Origin: Paracoccus laeviglucosivorans
Lineage (GTDB): Bacteria > Pseudomonadota > Alphaproteobacteria > Rhodobacterales > Rhodobacteraceae
DNA: 64,000 nucleotides
Assembly (NCBI RefSeq): GCF_900182695.1
Contig: NZ_FXTK01000004.1
Span: 248,001 to 312,000, forward strand
Direction: 5' to 3'
In this document: positions 39,046-47,822 of the stretch, piece by piece
How the letters are laid out: the number at the start of each line of letters is the position of its first letter
How positions within the stretch are numbered: position 1 is the first letter of the stretch
Program-made: the position numbers and the translations under genes
The notes under the pieces: generated by a model
Databases searched by the model: none
Told to the model about the DNA's origin: nothing
What the model saw: the letters and a program-made list of their open reading frames with translations, nothing else

Positions 39046-40194
39046 ATGACCCATATCCCCGACGCCGCCGCGCTGACCGCGCAACTGATCCGCTGCCCCT
39101 CGGTCACCCCCGAGGAAGGCGGCGCACTGGTCCTGCTGACCGAAGTGCTGGCCGAAGCGGGTTTCGAATGTCAGCGCATCGACCGCAATGGCACGCCGAA
39201 CCTGTTTGCCCGCTGGGGTGCCAAGGGGGCCGAACGGACCTTTGGCTTTAACGGCCATACCGATGTCGTGCCGCCCGGCGATGTGGCCGCATGGACCCAT
39301 CCGCCGTTTTCGGGGCACGAGGCGGACGGGCTGATCTGGGGGCGCGGCGCGACCGACATGAAATCCGGCGTCGCGGCCTTCGTCGCGGCAGCCGTCGCGC
39401 TGGTGACGGAAAACCCGCCAGACGGCGCGATCATCCTGACCATCACCGGCGATGAGGAAGGCCCAAGCCGCGACGGCACACGCGCCCTGCTGGACTGGAT
39501 GGCCGCTGCGGGTGAACGCATGGATGTCTGCATCGTGGGCGAGCCGTCGAACCCTGACCGCATGGGCGAGATGATCAAGATCGGGCGGCGCGGCTCGATG
39601 ACGTTGCAGATTGCGGCGCGTGGCATTCAGGGCCATGCCGCCTATCCGCATCGGGCCAGAAACCCGCTTCATGCACTGGTCGCGCTGCTGAATGACCTGA
39701 CCGCCCGACCGCTGGACAATGGGACCGAGCATTTCGATCCCTCGGGGCTGCAGGTCACCACCGTCGATTGCGGCAATCCGGCATCGAACGTGATCCCGGC
39801 CCTTGCGCGCGCCACCGTGAACATCCGCTTCAACGACGCGCATAGCTCGGAAAGCCTTGACCGGATGATCCGCGACAAGGCCGCAGCGATCGCCGAAGCC
39901 ACCGGCGTCAGCTTCGAGATCGAAACCGAGGTATCGGGCGAAAGCTTCCTGACCCGCCCCGGCCCCTTTGTCGATCTGGTGCGCGGCGTCGTGCAGCAGG
40001 CGACGGGGCTTGATCCGGTCCTGTCCACCTCGGGCGGGACTTCGGATGCGCGTTTCGTCAAAGACCACTGCCCGGTCCTTGAATTCGGCCTTGTGGGCCA
40101 TTTCATGCATCAGGTCGATGAGCGTGTGCCCGCAGATCAGGTCCGCCAGCTTGCCGCCATCTATCGCACCATTCTGGAACGCTATTTCGCATGA
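39046..40194 (+). CDS. dapE: Succinyl-diaminopimelate desuccinylase DapE
   Basis: DapE hydrolyses N-succinyl-LL-diaminopimelate in lysine and diaminopimelate synthesis, using two Zn ions. The metal and catalytic residues are in [14 protein letters not shown] (metal His, catalytic Asp), [10 protein letters not shown] (bridging Asp) and [12 protein letters not shown] (catalytic Glu pair); the dimerisation domain follows with [11 protein letters not shown], and the last metal ligand lies in [13 protein letters not shown]. The length of 382 residues is normal. The start ATG at 39046 has ACAGGAGG upstream. It overlaps the next GNAT gene by four bases (ATGA). Confidence 0.97.
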   Translation: MTHIPDAAALTAQLIRCPSVTPEEGGALVLLTEVLAEAGFECQRIDRNGTPNLFARWGAKGAERTFGFNGHTDVVPPGDVAAWTHPPFSGHEADGLIWGRGATDMKSGVAAFVAAAVALVTENPPDGAIILTITGDEEGPSRDGTRALLDWMAAAGERMDVCIVGEPSNPDRMGEMIKIGRRGSMTLQIAARGIQGHAAYPHRARNPLHALVALLNDLTARPLDNGTEHFDPSGLQVTTVDCGNPASNVIPALARATVNIRFNDAHSSESLDRMIRDKAAAIAEATGVSFEIETEVSGESFLTRPGPFVDLVRGVVQQATGLDPVLSTSGGTSDARFVKDHCPVLEFGLVGHFMHQVDERVPADQVRQLAAIYRTILERYFA

Positions 40195-40607
40195 TCGAAA
40201 AGACCCAAGACATCGCCACCTGCCGCCAGATCCGCCATGAAGTTTTCGTGGTCGAGCAACTGGTCCCCGAAGCCGAGGAATGGGACGACCTCGACGGCGA
40301 TGCGATCCACCTGATCGCCCGCGACGACAGCGGACAACCCATCGGCACGGCGCGCATCCTGTTCGACGGTGAAACCGGCAAGATCGGCCGCGTCGCCGTG
40401 CGCAAGGCTGGACGCGGCACCGGCATCGGCGCGGCCCTGATCCGCGCCGCGCTGGAGGAACTGGCCCAGACCCCCGGCATCACCCGCGCGAAGCTGGGTG
40501 CGCAGACCCATGCCATCGGTTTTTACGAAAAGCTGGGTTTCACCGTCTATGGTCCCGAATATCAGGACGGCGGCATCCCCCATCGCGACATGACGCGGGA
40601 GCTGTGA
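40191..40607 (+). CDS. GNAT family acetyltransferase (ElaA-like)
   Basis: A 138-residue GNAT protein. [31 protein letters not shown] is the N-terminal strand-helix region shared by ElaA and YjcF-type acetyltransferases (here at residues 12-42), and the acetyl-CoA pyrophosphate loop is [27 protein letters not shown] is the later GNAT motif. The substrate is unknown. The ATG at 40191 overlaps the dapE stop (ATGA), and the stop is immediately followed by a TTG start of the next gene, so all three probably sit on one mRNA. Confidence 0.9.
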   Translation: MIEKTQDIATCRQIRHEVFVVEQLVPEAEEWDDLDGDAIHLIARDDSGQPIGTARILFDGETGKIGRVAVRKAGRGTGIGAALIRAALEELAQTPGITRAKLGAQTHAIGFYEKLGFTVYGPEYQDGGIPHRDMTREL

Positions 40608-41111
40608 TTGATCCGCCCCGAGCTGCGTCCATGGGCTGAAACGGTTGCCGCGCTGGCCGCGACGGCCTTCGGCATCTGGGTCTTCTCATTGGGTGGGTTC
40701 ATCCTGTGGCCTGTCGGCACGCTGATCGCGGGCGCGTCGGCCATCTGGGCGCTGGACGCGCGGCGGCGCATGCGATTTCACAGCAATGCCTCGGCCCCCG
40801 GCGTGGTCGAACTGGATGAGGGCGCGATTCGCTATCTTTCCCCAGACCGCGTGCTGGGCGGAGAGATCCCGCTGCGCGACCTGTCCGAAATCCGGCTGAT
40901 GCGCCTGAATGAACGGCGGCACTGGCGGCTGAAAAGCCTTGACGGTCAAGCCCTTCTGATCCCGGTCGAGGCGAAGGGCGCCGAAGGTCTGGCCAGCGCC
41001 TTTGCCGCGCTGCCGGGCGTGGACATGGGGCGCATCGCAAATGCCCTGTCAAGTGACGGCCCCGCAATCCAGACCCTTTGGACGAGGACGGATCGCCCCC
41101 GCTTGACTTGA
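40608..41111 (+). CDS. Membrane protein of unknown function
   Basis: I do not recognise this 167-residue protein. Two membrane helices are predicted in residues 10-48 (AETVAALAATAFGIWVFSLG and GTLIAGASAIWAL) followed by a basic stretch (DARRRMRF) and a soluble domain whose alternating hydrophobic pattern (GVVELDEGAIRYLSP, EIPLRDLSEIRLMRL) resembles a PH-like barrel. The start is TTG at 40608, directly after the TGA of the GNAT gene; no ATG fits. Its place in the dapE-GNAT run suggests co-transcription. The next gene, gshA, begins 49 bases on. Confidence 0.75.
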   Translation: MIRPELRPWAETVAALAATAFGIWVFSLGGFILWPVGTLIAGASAIWALDARRRMRFHSNASAPGVVELDEGAIRYLSPDRVLGGEIPLRDLSEIRLMRLNERRHWRLKSLDGQALLIPVEAKGAEGLASAFAALPGVDMGRIANALSSDGPAIQTLWTRTDRPRLT

Positions 41112-41160
41112 GCCGCTGGGATTGCCACCTGTGGCGGATAAAGGCAACGAAAGGCCACCG

Positions 41161-42540
41161 ATGTCCATTCCTCAACAGGGCGGCGGCCCGATCGAGCGTC
41201 CCGAACAACTGGCGGAATATATCGCCTCGGGCGAAAAACCCAAGGATCGCTGGCGTATCGGCACCGAGCACGAGAAATTCGGCTATCGCCATTCCGACCT
41301 TGCCCCCCTGCCCTATGACGCGCCCGAAGGTCAGGCCAGCGTCAAGGCGATGCTGGAAGGGATCGGCAACCGCTATGGCTGGTCACCGGTGCGCGAGGCC
41401 GGGCATATCATCGGGCTGGAACGCGACGGCGCGAATGTCAGCCTTGAACCCGGTGGGCAACTGGAACTGTCCGGCGCCCCGGTCGAAACCATCCATCAGA
41501 CCTGCGACGAGGTGAACCAGCATCTGGCCGAGGTGAAATCCGTGGCCGACGATCTGGGCGCCGGCTTCATCGGTCTTGGCGCGGCCCCGGTCTGGTCGCA
41601 GGACCAGATGCCGATGATGCCCAAGGGCCGCTACCGGCTGATGACCGACTATATGGGCCGGGTGGGCGAACTTGGCACGCAGATGATGTATCGCACCTGC
41701 ACCGTGCAGGTGAACCTGGACTTCGGGTCGGAAGCCGACATGGTGCAGAAGCTGCGCGTGGCGCTGGCACTGCAACCGGTTGCGACGGCGCTGTTTGCGA
41801 ACTCGCCCTTCCTCGACAACAAACCCAACGGCATGAAAAGCTGGCGGGCGCATATCTGGCAGAACCTGGACGAGGCCCGCACCGGCCTGCTGCCCTTCGC
41901 CTTTGAAGACGGCATGGGCTATGAACGCTGGGTGGATTACGTTTTGGACGTGCCGATGTATTTCGTCTATCGCGACGGCAAATACATCAACGCGCTGGGG
42001 CAAAGCTTCCGCGACTTTATGAAGGGTCAGCTTCCCGCGCTGCCGGGCGAGATCCCCACACTGTCGGACTGGGCCGATCACCTGACGACCGTTTTCCCCG
42101 AAGCCCGCGTCAAGAAGTTCATCGAAATGCGCGGCGCCGATGGTGGCCCGTGGCGCCGCCTTTGCGCCCTGCCCGCGCTGTGGGTCGGCCTGATCTATGA
42201 CCAGTCGGCGCTGGATGCGGCATGGGATCTGTGCAAGGGCTGGACGCATGAACAGCGCAACGGTCTGCGCGTGGCGGCGGCGCGTCAGGGTCTGCAAGGC
42301 GAATATGACGGGCTGCGCCTGCATGACATCGCCCGCGACGTGCTGGAAATCGCCGAGCATGGGTTGAAGAACCGCGCGCGCCCCGGCCAGAACGGTCTGG
42401 TCCCAGATGAAACCCATTTCCTGAACGCGCTGAAGGAAAGCGTCGATAGCGGCAAGGTTCCGGCGGATGAGTTGCTGGCACGCTATCACGGCGAATGGGG
42501 CGGCGATCTGTCCAAGATCTACGGCGAATATTCTTACTGA
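41161..42540 (+). CDS. gshA: Glutamate--cysteine ligase, plant/alphaproteobacterial type
   Basis: This enzyme makes gamma-glutamylcysteine, the first step of glutathione synthesis, with ATP. The GCS2-family sequence includes RIGTEHEKFGY, SLEPGGQLELSGAP, YMYRTCTVQVNLDF-like MMYRTCTVQVNLDFG and FIEMRGADGGPW. It belongs to the class shared by alphaproteobacteria and plants, and not to the E. coli type. ATG 41161 (MSIPQQGGGPIERPEQ) has AAAGG seven bases upstream, which decides the start over an upstream in-frame codon at 41122. The length is 459 residues. A terminator that could serve both directions follows. Confidence 0.95.
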   Translation: MSIPQQGGGPIERPEQLAEYIASGEKPKDRWRIGTEHEKFGYRHSDLAPLPYDAPEGQASVKAMLEGIGNRYGWSPVREAGHIIGLERDGANVSLEPGGQLELSGAPVETIHQTCDEVNQHLAEVKSVADDLGAGFIGLGAAPVWSQDQMPMMPKGRYRLMTDYMGRVGELGTQMMYRTCTVQVNLDFGSEADMVQKLRVALALQPVATALFANSPFLDNKPNGMKSWRAHIWQNLDEARTGLLPFAFEDGMGYERWVDYVLDVPMYFVYRDGKYINALGQSFRDFMKGQLPALPGEIPTLSDWADHLTTVFPEARVKKFIEMRGADGGPWRRLCALPALWVGLIYDQSALDAAWDLCKGWTHEQRNGLRVAAARQGLQGEYDGLRLHDIARDVLEIAEHGLKNRARPGQNGLVPDETHFLNALKESVDSGKVPADELLARYHGEWGGDLSKIYGEYSY

Positions 42541-42547
42541 AAAGCGA

Positions 42548-42573
42548 AGGGCCGGGGATCACCCGGCCCTTTT
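42548..42573. terminator. Terminator between gshA and DUF2852 gene
   Basis: GGGCCGGG and CCCGGCCC form an 8-bp stem around a short loop, followed by TTTT on the plus strand. The two genes converge here, so it mainly ends gshA transcription; the minus-strand side has only AGCGAA after the stem and is weaker. Confidence 0.75.
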
Positions 42574-42577
42574 GGCA

Positions 42578-42988
42578 TCACGACTGCAATTCGCGCGGTT
42601 CCTTGCGGCTTTGCATGAACTGGTCGAATTCCGACTTGTCCTTGGCTTCGCGCAGCTTCTGCAGGAAGTCCAGAAACTCATTATGTTCATCTTCCAGACG
42701 CTTCAGGGTTTCTTCGCGGTAGGCGTCAAAAACCGTGTTGCCGCTGGACTGGAACTGGCTGCTGTGGCGGCTGCGACGGTCATGGCGGTGGCGGCAGGAA
42801 AACATACGTTTGCTCCAGATCATATATCCCAGAATGGCAAGGCCGACAGGCCAGGCCGCGACAAAGGCCAGGATCATCGCGACGATCCAGGCGCCCTTGC
42901 CACGCTCATCCAGCCAGTCGCGGATGGCGGCCAGGGCCGTGCCGATCCGGTCCATGACGGACGGGCGTGTGGCGAAGTCAGTGTTCAT
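42578..42988 (-). CDS. DUF2852 family membrane protein
   Basis: A 136-residue protein with one membrane segment near residues 33-55 (WIVAMILAFVAAWPVGLAIL), then a His/Arg/Ser-rich stretch (SCRHRHDRRSRHSS) and a charged predicted coiled coil (YREETLKRLEDEHNEFLDFL). This arrangement is the DUF2852 family, whose function is unknown. The start ATG at 42988 has AAAGGGAGCC upstream; reading back to 43021 would run into the palindrome. The gene starts 13 bases after that palindrome, downstream of the TetR gene on the same strand, so it is a good candidate for control by it. Confidence 0.82.
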   Translation of the reverse strand: MNTDFATRPSVMDRIGTALAAIRDWLDERGKGAWIVAMILAFVAAWPVGLAILGYMIWSKRMFSCRHRHDRRSRHSSQFQSSGNTVFDAYREETLKRLEDEHNEFLDFLQKLREAKDKSEFDQFMQSRKEPRELQS

Positions 42989-43001
42989 TTGGCTCCCTTT
43001 C

Positions 43002-43032
43002 TCTATGTGAATGTTAATCACATTTACATAGA
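43002..43032. promoter_or_regulatory. 31-bp near-palindromic operator candidate
   Basis: The outer arms TCTATGT and ACATAGA are perfect inverted repeats, and inner arms AATGT and ACATT are also perfect inverses, so the site is a nested palindrome with a five-base centre. It lies 13 bases before the DUF2852 start, over its likely promoter, and 43 bases after the end of a TetR regulator gene. The AT-rich composition stands out. Which protein binds it is not shown. Confidence 0.65.
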
Positions 43033-43074
43033 TGGAGAGCCTTGGCCCGCCTTCAATGGGTCGGGTGCAAAAAT

Positions 43075-43686
43075 TTATGCCGAAATTACGCCAAGCCCGC
43101 GCAGATAGATCAGCGCCCCGCTTTCCAGCATGTCTTCTGGCGAAATGGGCGAACGGCCACCCGGCTTGCCGCGGCTGAACAGTTCGACCACGCCATGGCT
43201 CATGGCCCAGATGTGATCGGCGACCATCCAGGCGGGCGGGCGCTGCCCCCCTGTGGCGTTGCGAAACAACTCTTCGGCACCGCGCACCAGCACGCCACGC
43301 GCGCGGTCGGCAGCCTGGGTCAGGCCGGAATTCCCGGTGATCGAGATGCCCGATTCGAACATGGCGATGTAAGAGCCGCGCCGTTCTGCGGCAAAGGCCA
43401 GATAGGCTTTGCCCATATGCAGGAACGCGGTCAAAGCTGTGGGACGTCCATCGGCAAAGGCGGCTTCCAGCCGATCGGCGAATTCCTCGAAGCCCTGCCG
43501 GGCGACTTCCTCAAGCAATTCGTCCCGACCGGCAAAATGGCGATAGGGCGCGGCGGCGCTGACGCCCGCCTGACGCGCAGCCTCAGCCAGAGTAAAGGCT
43601 TGCGGGCCCTTCTCCTCGATCAGTTGCACGGTCGCTTCGACCAGCGCCTGACGCAGATTGCCGTGATGGTATGAGGAACGGGCCAA
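43075..43686 (-). CDS. TetR/AcrR family transcriptional regulator
   Basis: A 203-residue repressor-type protein. The N-terminal helix-turn-helix is at residues 10-55 with LAEAARQAGVSAAAPYRHFAGRDELLEEVA, the TetR signature. The C-terminal domain with TAFLHMGKAYLAFAAERRGSYIAMFE is of the type (WHG) that binds small ligands of unknown kind. The start ATG at 43686 (MARSSYHHGNLRQAL) is the first in frame and lies 11 bases from the HPr stop. It is followed by the palindrome and the DUF2852 gene on the same strand. Self-control or control of DUF2852 is an inference. Confidence 0.92.
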   Translation of the reverse strand: MARSSYHHGNLRQALVEATVQLIEEKGPQAFTLAEAARQAGVSAAAPYRHFAGRDELLEEVARQGFEEFADRLEAAFADGRPTALTAFLHMGKAYLAFAAERRGSYIAMFESGISITGNSGLTQAADRARGVLVRGAEELFRNATGGQRPPAWMVADHIWAMSHGVVELFSRGKPGGRSPISPEDMLESGALIYLRGLGVISA

Positions 43687-43697
43687 GTCAGCGGCCC

Positions 43698-43988
43698 TTA
43701 CATGCCTTCGCCGAAGTAATCCCCGACCAGCGCGGACAAGGCATCGGCCAATTCACCTGCCTGCGCGCCCTTAGTCGTGACGCGGATCGTGCTGCCGCGC
43801 GGCGCGGTCAGCATCAAAAGACCCATGATCGAATCGCCGGACACGCTCATCCCATCCTTTTCGACGGTGGCGCGGGCATCGAAACGCTCGACGGTTTCGA
43901 CGAATTTGGCGCTGGCCCGCGCGTGCAGACCTTTTTCGTTGATGATTTGCAGTTCGCGGGTAACTGACCCGTGGCTTAGATCATTCAT
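43698..43988 (-). CDS. ptsH: HPr-type phosphocarrier protein
   Basis: HPr carries phosphate between PTS Enzyme I and EIIA. The phospho-accepting His22 is in NEKGLHARASAKFVE and the Ser of the regulatory kinase site in SGDSIMGLLML (Ser near 53), so it could be a substrate of the HPr kinase encoded nearby. The length is 96 residues; the start ATG at 43988 overlaps the EIIA stop (ATGA). No sugar-specific EIIB or EIIC gene is present, so this set is probably a regulatory and not a transport system. Confidence 0.93.
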   Translation of the reverse strand: MNDLSHGSVTRELQIINEKGLHARASAKFVETVERFDARATVEKDGMSVSGDSIMGLLMLTAPRGSTIRVTTKGAQAGELADALSALVGDYFGEGM

Positions 43989-44410
43989 GAGGCGGCGCGG
44001 CTTGGAACGGGGATGATGTCGGCAGGCAGCACATCGTAACTGTTGATGTATTTCCGACCCGCGTCCTTGGCCAGCGTTACCGCATCCGCCACCGACAATT
44101 TGCGCGATTTTGCCAGCTTTACCAGCATGGGCAGGTTCGCACCGTATAGGATTGAGCGATTGCGCGCATGACACGCCATCAGCGAAAGGTTCGAGGGCGA
44201 GCCGCCAAACAGATCCGTGACCACCACGACCCCATCCCCGGTATCGACCGAGTCGGCGGCGGCGCAGATTTCGGCCTGCTTTTCGCCGCGATCATGGTTT
44301 TCCTCAATCGTCACGGCGCGGATACCCGATTGTGGCCCAACGACATGCTCGACCGCCGAGAGATATTCTCGGGCGAGCCCCCCATGTGCCACGATGACAA
44401 TTCCGATCAA
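43985..44410 (-). CDS. PTS EIIA component, mannose family
   Basis: A 141-residue EIIA-Man domain. The phosphorylated His is in IGIVIVAHGGLAREYL (His9 or 10 depending on the start), and TDLFGGSPSNLSLMACH and LPMLVKLAKSR complete the family pattern. The start is TTG at 44410, preceded by GGGGAAA; no ATG fits and upstream in-frame sequence overlaps rapZ. It is downstream of rapZ and overlaps the HPr gene. In other alphaproteobacteria this EIIA and HPr belong to a regulatory PTS that signals carbon and nitrogen status. Confidence 0.9.
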   Translation of the reverse strand: MIGIVIVAHGGLAREYLSAVEHVVGPQSGIRAVTIEENHDRGEKQAEICAAADSVDTGDGVVVVTDLFGGSPSNLSLMACHARNRSILYGANLPMLVKLAKSRKLSVADAVTLAKDAGRKYINSYDVLPADIIPVPSRAAS

Positions 44411-44441
44411 ATTTCCCCACCACGCATGGTCTGCCGCATGT

Positions 44442-45398
44442 TCACGCCGAAACTGCGCGGGGACTGGCGTTCTGGCCATCATCCGCAGGTGCCGGCGCCT
44501 TTTCACGGCGTTCAAGTTCCCGATGTCTAGTTGACACTTGCCAGCCTGCTTTCGCAAGCGCATCTGCCATTTTTTCCGCCATTGTGACGGAACGGTGTTG
44601 CCCTCCGGTGCAGCCAAAGCCGATCACCAGATGGGCTTTGCCCTCCTCCAGATGTGCGGGAAGGACAAAAAGCAGCAATTCCAGAATGCGGTCAAAGAAT
44701 TCGGCGAATCGCGAATCAGCGGCGACGTATTCCTGCACCGCAGCATCGCACCCGTTCAAAGGGCGCAAAGACGGCTCCCAATGCGGATTTGCCAGAAAGC
44801 GGCAGTCGAACATCGTATCGACCCCGCGCGGCACCCCCCGCTTATAGGAAAACGACTGGACCGAGACGGTCAGCCGCCGCCCTGGCTCGGTATCGAACCA
44901 GCGCGCCAGCTCGGCCTTCAGGTCATGGGGTGACAGTTCGGATGTATCGACCAGCACATCGGCCCGCGCCTTGATCGGGGCCAGCATGTCGCGTTCAGCC
45001 AGAATCGCGTCCAGCGGCGCACCTTCGGACCGTAAAGGATGGCGGCGGCGCGTTTCGTTGAAGCGGCGCAAAAGCTGTTCGGTGGCGCAGTCCAGAAACA
45101 GCACCTCGGGTTCATAAGCGGGCAGACGGGTCAGCCGATCAATCAGTTCGATCAGGTTCGCCGCCGAAAAGTCACGATTGCGCACGTCCAGCCCCAGTGC
45201 CAGCGGAACCGGCCGCGCAGGCCCGTCCAGCAAGCGCGGCACCAGCGACAAAGGCAGATTGTCGATTGCCTCGTAACCCAGATCTTCCAGCACGTTGATC
45301 GCGGTCGAGCGCCCGGCCCCGGATGGGCCGGTGATCAGGACCAGCCGCTGGGTCTGGTCGTCAGGCTTGATGTCTGTGGTCATGGCGGGCATCGACAT
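44442..45398 (-). CDS. rapZ: RNase adapter / nucleotide-binding protein RapZ
   Basis: In E. coli RapZ binds glucosamine-6-phosphate and guides RNase E to sRNA GlmZ; its role in alphaproteobacteria is less clear. The N-terminal kinase-like domain has a P-loop [10 protein letters not shown] with Arg in place of the usual Lys; [13 protein letters not shown] and [21 protein letters not shown] follow, and the C-terminal [16 protein letters not shown] is diagnostic. The start is uncertain: ATG at 45398, 45392 or 45383, or GTG at 45413, are all in frame with no decisive ribosome site. It lies between hprK and the EIIA gene. Confidence 0.92.
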   Translation of the reverse strand: MSMPAMTTDIKPDDQTQRLVLITGPSGAGRSTAINVLEDLGYEAIDNLPLSLVPRLLDGPARPVPLALGLDVRNRDFSAANLIELIDRLTRLPAYEPEVLFLDCATEQLLRRFNETRRRHPLRSEGAPLDAILAERDMLAPIKARADVLVDTSELSPHDLKAELARWFDTEPGRRLTVSVQSFSYKRGVPRGVDTMFDCRFLANPHWEPSLRPLNGCDAAVQEYVAADSRFAEFFDRILELLLFVLPAHLEEGKAHLVIGFGCTGGQHRSVTMAEKMADALAKAGWQVSTRHRELERREKAPAPADDGQNASPRAVSA

Positions 45399-45443
45399 GA
45401 TGGTTCGGGGCACTGCCTTTAGGGCGACCGATGGCCACTGGGG

Positions 45444-45884
45444 TCAAGTCTCCTCGGGGTCGGCACGCCTTGCGATCAGATATTGCAACAGGACTGGTGC
45501 AAGATGATCACGCCCCCGCCCCCAGACAAGAGGCAGGGACCGTCCCAGAAGATCAAGTTTTCTGTGAGGCGGCAGGCGTTGCGGTTCACTGCGGTCCAGA
45601 TCGACGACAAGCGCCAGTTCGACCGGTCCCGCGGGCGCGGCGTGAAGAATGCCGACGCCCCGCGCCTCGATCCGACCCAGAATGGCGTCGGGGCAATGCG
45701 CGATCAAACGCCCGTCCCGCAGGGTCACGATCACGCGGTCGTCCGCGACCAGAGCCGCGCCCAAAGCCATCAACGCAAGCGCGAGCGTCGATTTTCCCGC
45801 CCCCGAGGCGCCAAGAATCATTAACCCCCGATTTTGCACCGCCACGCAGGTGCCATGCAGCATGATTTGGGCTTTATCATCCAT
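45444..45884 (-). CDS. hprK: HPr kinase/phosphorylase, short alphaproteobacterial form
   Basis: This protein phosphorylates or dephosphorylates HPr on Ser. It holds only the C-terminal catalytic domain: Walker A ILGASGAGKSTLAL near residues 23-36, VADDRVIV with the conserved Asp pair, and GRIEARGVGILHAAP, the HPrK signature. The length of 146 residues, against about 310 in Firmicutes, is typical for alphaproteobacteria. The ATG at 45884 was used; the frame upstream is AT-rich spacer. It heads the hprK-rapZ-EIIA-HPr run and is divergent from pckA. Confidence 0.93.
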   Translation of the reverse strand: MDDKAQIMLHGTCVAVQNRGLMILGASGAGKSTLALALMALGAALVADDRVIVTLRDGRLIAHCPDAILGRIEARGVGILHAAPAGPVELALVVDLDRSEPQRLPPHRKLDLLGRSLPLVWGRGRDHLAPVLLQYLIARRADPEET

Positions 45885-46098
45885 TGGGCGAAACTGCTTC
45901 TTTGTTTGAATGAAGAACAATGGGAACTGCGCACATAAAAACCCCAGCAAAACCCCTATTTGATGATTGTTTGCGCCAACATCCTGTGGTTGCGCTAAAC
46001 TTGTCCATAAGTGCGCTTTCGTCACTCAATTGCCATGCTATAGCACGAACCAACTGCTGGGCCCCACGGCCCGTCGATCATCAGGAGTTAAGCAGGAC

Positions 46099-47697
46099 AT
46101 GTCCGAACCGCGCGTAAATCCGAATTGCCGTCTCGAAGATCAGGGGATCTCGGGCCTTGGCAATGTCCATTACAATCTGGTCGAACCCGCGCTGATCGAC
46201 GCCGCCCTGCAGCGCGGCGAAGGCAAGCTGGGTCTGGGCGGGACGTTCCTTGTCTCGACCGGCGCGCATACCGGCCGTTCGCCCAAGGACAAGTTCGTCG
46301 TCCGCACGCCCTCGGTGGAGGATTCGATCTGGTGGGAAAACAACAAGCCGATGGCCCCCGAGGCTTTCGACGTGCTTTACGCCGACATGCTGGCCCATAT
46401 GAAGGGCAAGGACTATTTCGTTCAGGACCTGTTCGGCGGCGCCGATCCCGCGCTGCGCCTTGACGTCCGCGTCGTGACCGAACTGGCATGGCACAACCTG
46501 TTCATCCGCCACCTGCTGCGCCGCCCCGAGGCTGCGGAACTGGCGACCTTCGTTCCCGAATTCACCATCATCAACTGCCCGTCGTTCAAGGCCGACCCGG
46601 CCAAGCACGGCTGCCGTTCGGAAACGGTGATCGCGCTGAATTTCGACAAGAAGCTGATCCTGATCGGTGGCACCGCCTATGCGGGCGAAAACAAGAAGTC
46701 GGTCTTCACGCTGCTGAACTACATCCTGCCGGAAAAAGGCGTGATGCCGATGCACTGTTCGGCCAACCACGCCATCGGCAACCCCGATGACAGCGCGATC
46801 TTCTTCGGCCTGTCGGGCACCGGCAAGACCACGCTTTCGGCAGACCCCTCGCGCACGCTGATCGGCGATGACGAACATGGCTGGTCGGATCACGGCATCT
46901 TCAACTTCGAAGGCGGCTGCTACGCCAAGACGATCAACCTGTCGGCGGAAGCCGAGCCGGAGATCTATGCGACCTGCAGCAAGTTCGGGACCGTGATCGA
47001 GAACATGGTCTATGATCCCGAAACGCTTGTGCTGGACTTCGAGGACAACTCGATCACCGACAACATGCGCTGCGCCTATCCGCTGGACCAGATCTCGAAC
47101 GCCTCGGCGGACAGTCTGGGCGGGATGCCGAAAAACGTCATCATGCTGACCTGCGATGCCTACGGCGTGCTGCCGCCCATCGCGCGTCTGACGCCGGCGC
47201 AGGCGATGTATCACTTCCTGTCGGGCTTCACGTCCAAGACGCCGGGGACCGAGGTGGGTGTGGTCGAGCCGACCCCGACCTTCTCGACCTGCTTCGGCGC
47301 GCCCTTCATGCCGCGCCGCCCCGAGGTTTACGGCAAGCTGCTGCAGGAAAAGATCAACGCCACCGGCGCACATTGCTGGCTGGTGAACACCGGCTGGACC
47401 GGCGGCGCCTTCGGCACCGGCAAGCGCATGCCGATCAAGGCGACCCGCGCGCTGCTGACCGCCGCGCTGGACGGTTCGCTGAACGACGTGCAGTTCCGCA
47501 AGGATCCGAATTTCGGCTTCGAGGTTCCGGTCTCGGTTCCGGGCGTTGACGACAAGCTGCTGGACCCGCGCCAGACTTGGGCAGACGGTTCGGCCTATGA
47601 CGCGCAGGCATCGAAACTGGTGGGCATGTTCAGCGACAACTTCGCGCAATATGCCGACAAGATCGACGACGACGTGAAAGCCGCTGCGATCGGTTGA
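46099..47697 (+). CDS. pckA: Phosphoenolpyruvate carboxykinase (ATP)
   Basis: PckA converts oxaloacetate to phosphoenolpyruvate with ATP, the key step of gluconeogenesis. The kinase-1a motif [27 protein letters not shown] upstream of it and [22 protein letters not shown] after it are all present, as is the PEPCK-specific [14 protein letters not shown]. The length of 532 residues is normal. The ATG at 46099 has AGCAGGAC directly upstream and AGGAG 13 bases further up. The 214-base spacer to the divergent hprK has a TATAGC that could be a -10 near 46040, but I see no clear -35. It is followed by a double terminator. Confidence 0.97.
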   Translation: MSEPRVNPNCRLEDQGISGLGNVHYNLVEPALIDAALQRGEGKLGLGGTFLVSTGAHTGRSPKDKFVVRTPSVEDSIWWENNKPMAPEAFDVLYADMLAHMKGKDYFVQDLFGGADPALRLDVRVVTELAWHNLFIRHLLRRPEAAELATFVPEFTIINCPSFKADPAKHGCRSETVIALNFDKKLILIGGTAYAGENKKSVFTLLNYILPEKGVMPMHCSANHAIGNPDDSAIFFGLSGTGKTTLSADPSRTLIGDDEHGWSDHGIFNFEGGCYAKTINLSAEAEPEIYATCSKFGTVIENMVYDPETLVLDFEDNSITDNMRCAYPLDQISNASADSLGGMPKNVIMLTCDAYGVLPPIARLTPAQAMYHFLSGFTSKTPGTEVGVVEPTPTFSTCFGAPFMPRRPEVYGKLLQEKINATGAHCWLVNTGWTGGAFGTGKRMPIKATRALLTAALDGSLNDVQFRKDPNFGFEVPVSVPGVDDKLLDPRQTWADGSAYDAQASKLVGMFSDNFAQYADKIDDDVKAAAIG

Positions 47698-47705
47698 AGC
47701 CTTGG

Positions 47706-47734
47706 GACGGGGGCTCTGCCCCCCGCCTTTTTTG
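47706..47734 (+). terminator. Terminator after pckA
   Basis: A GC-rich hairpin (CGGGGGC, TCT loop, GCCCCC with one bulged C) is followed by a run of six T residues, starting nine bases after the pckA stop. Confidence 0.8.
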
Positions 47735-47822
47735 ACCCCTGAACGGGGTCATAAAAGGCGCCCCCGGGGTATTTTCAGAACAGAGAAGAGCGGTCCTGCG
47801 GGGCCGCTTTTTCTTTTTCCAT
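47734..47822 (+). other. Hairpin cluster and second terminator
   Basis: This 89-base spacer has a perfect hairpin GACCCC / GGGGTC at 47734-47750, a GCGCCCCCGGGG stretch, and a second terminator-like stem AGCGGTCC / GGGCCGCT (47788 to about 47808) followed by a T-rich tract. The packed order looks like intergenic repeats I associate with Rhodobacteraceae, but no second copy is evident in this window. Confidence 0.5.
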
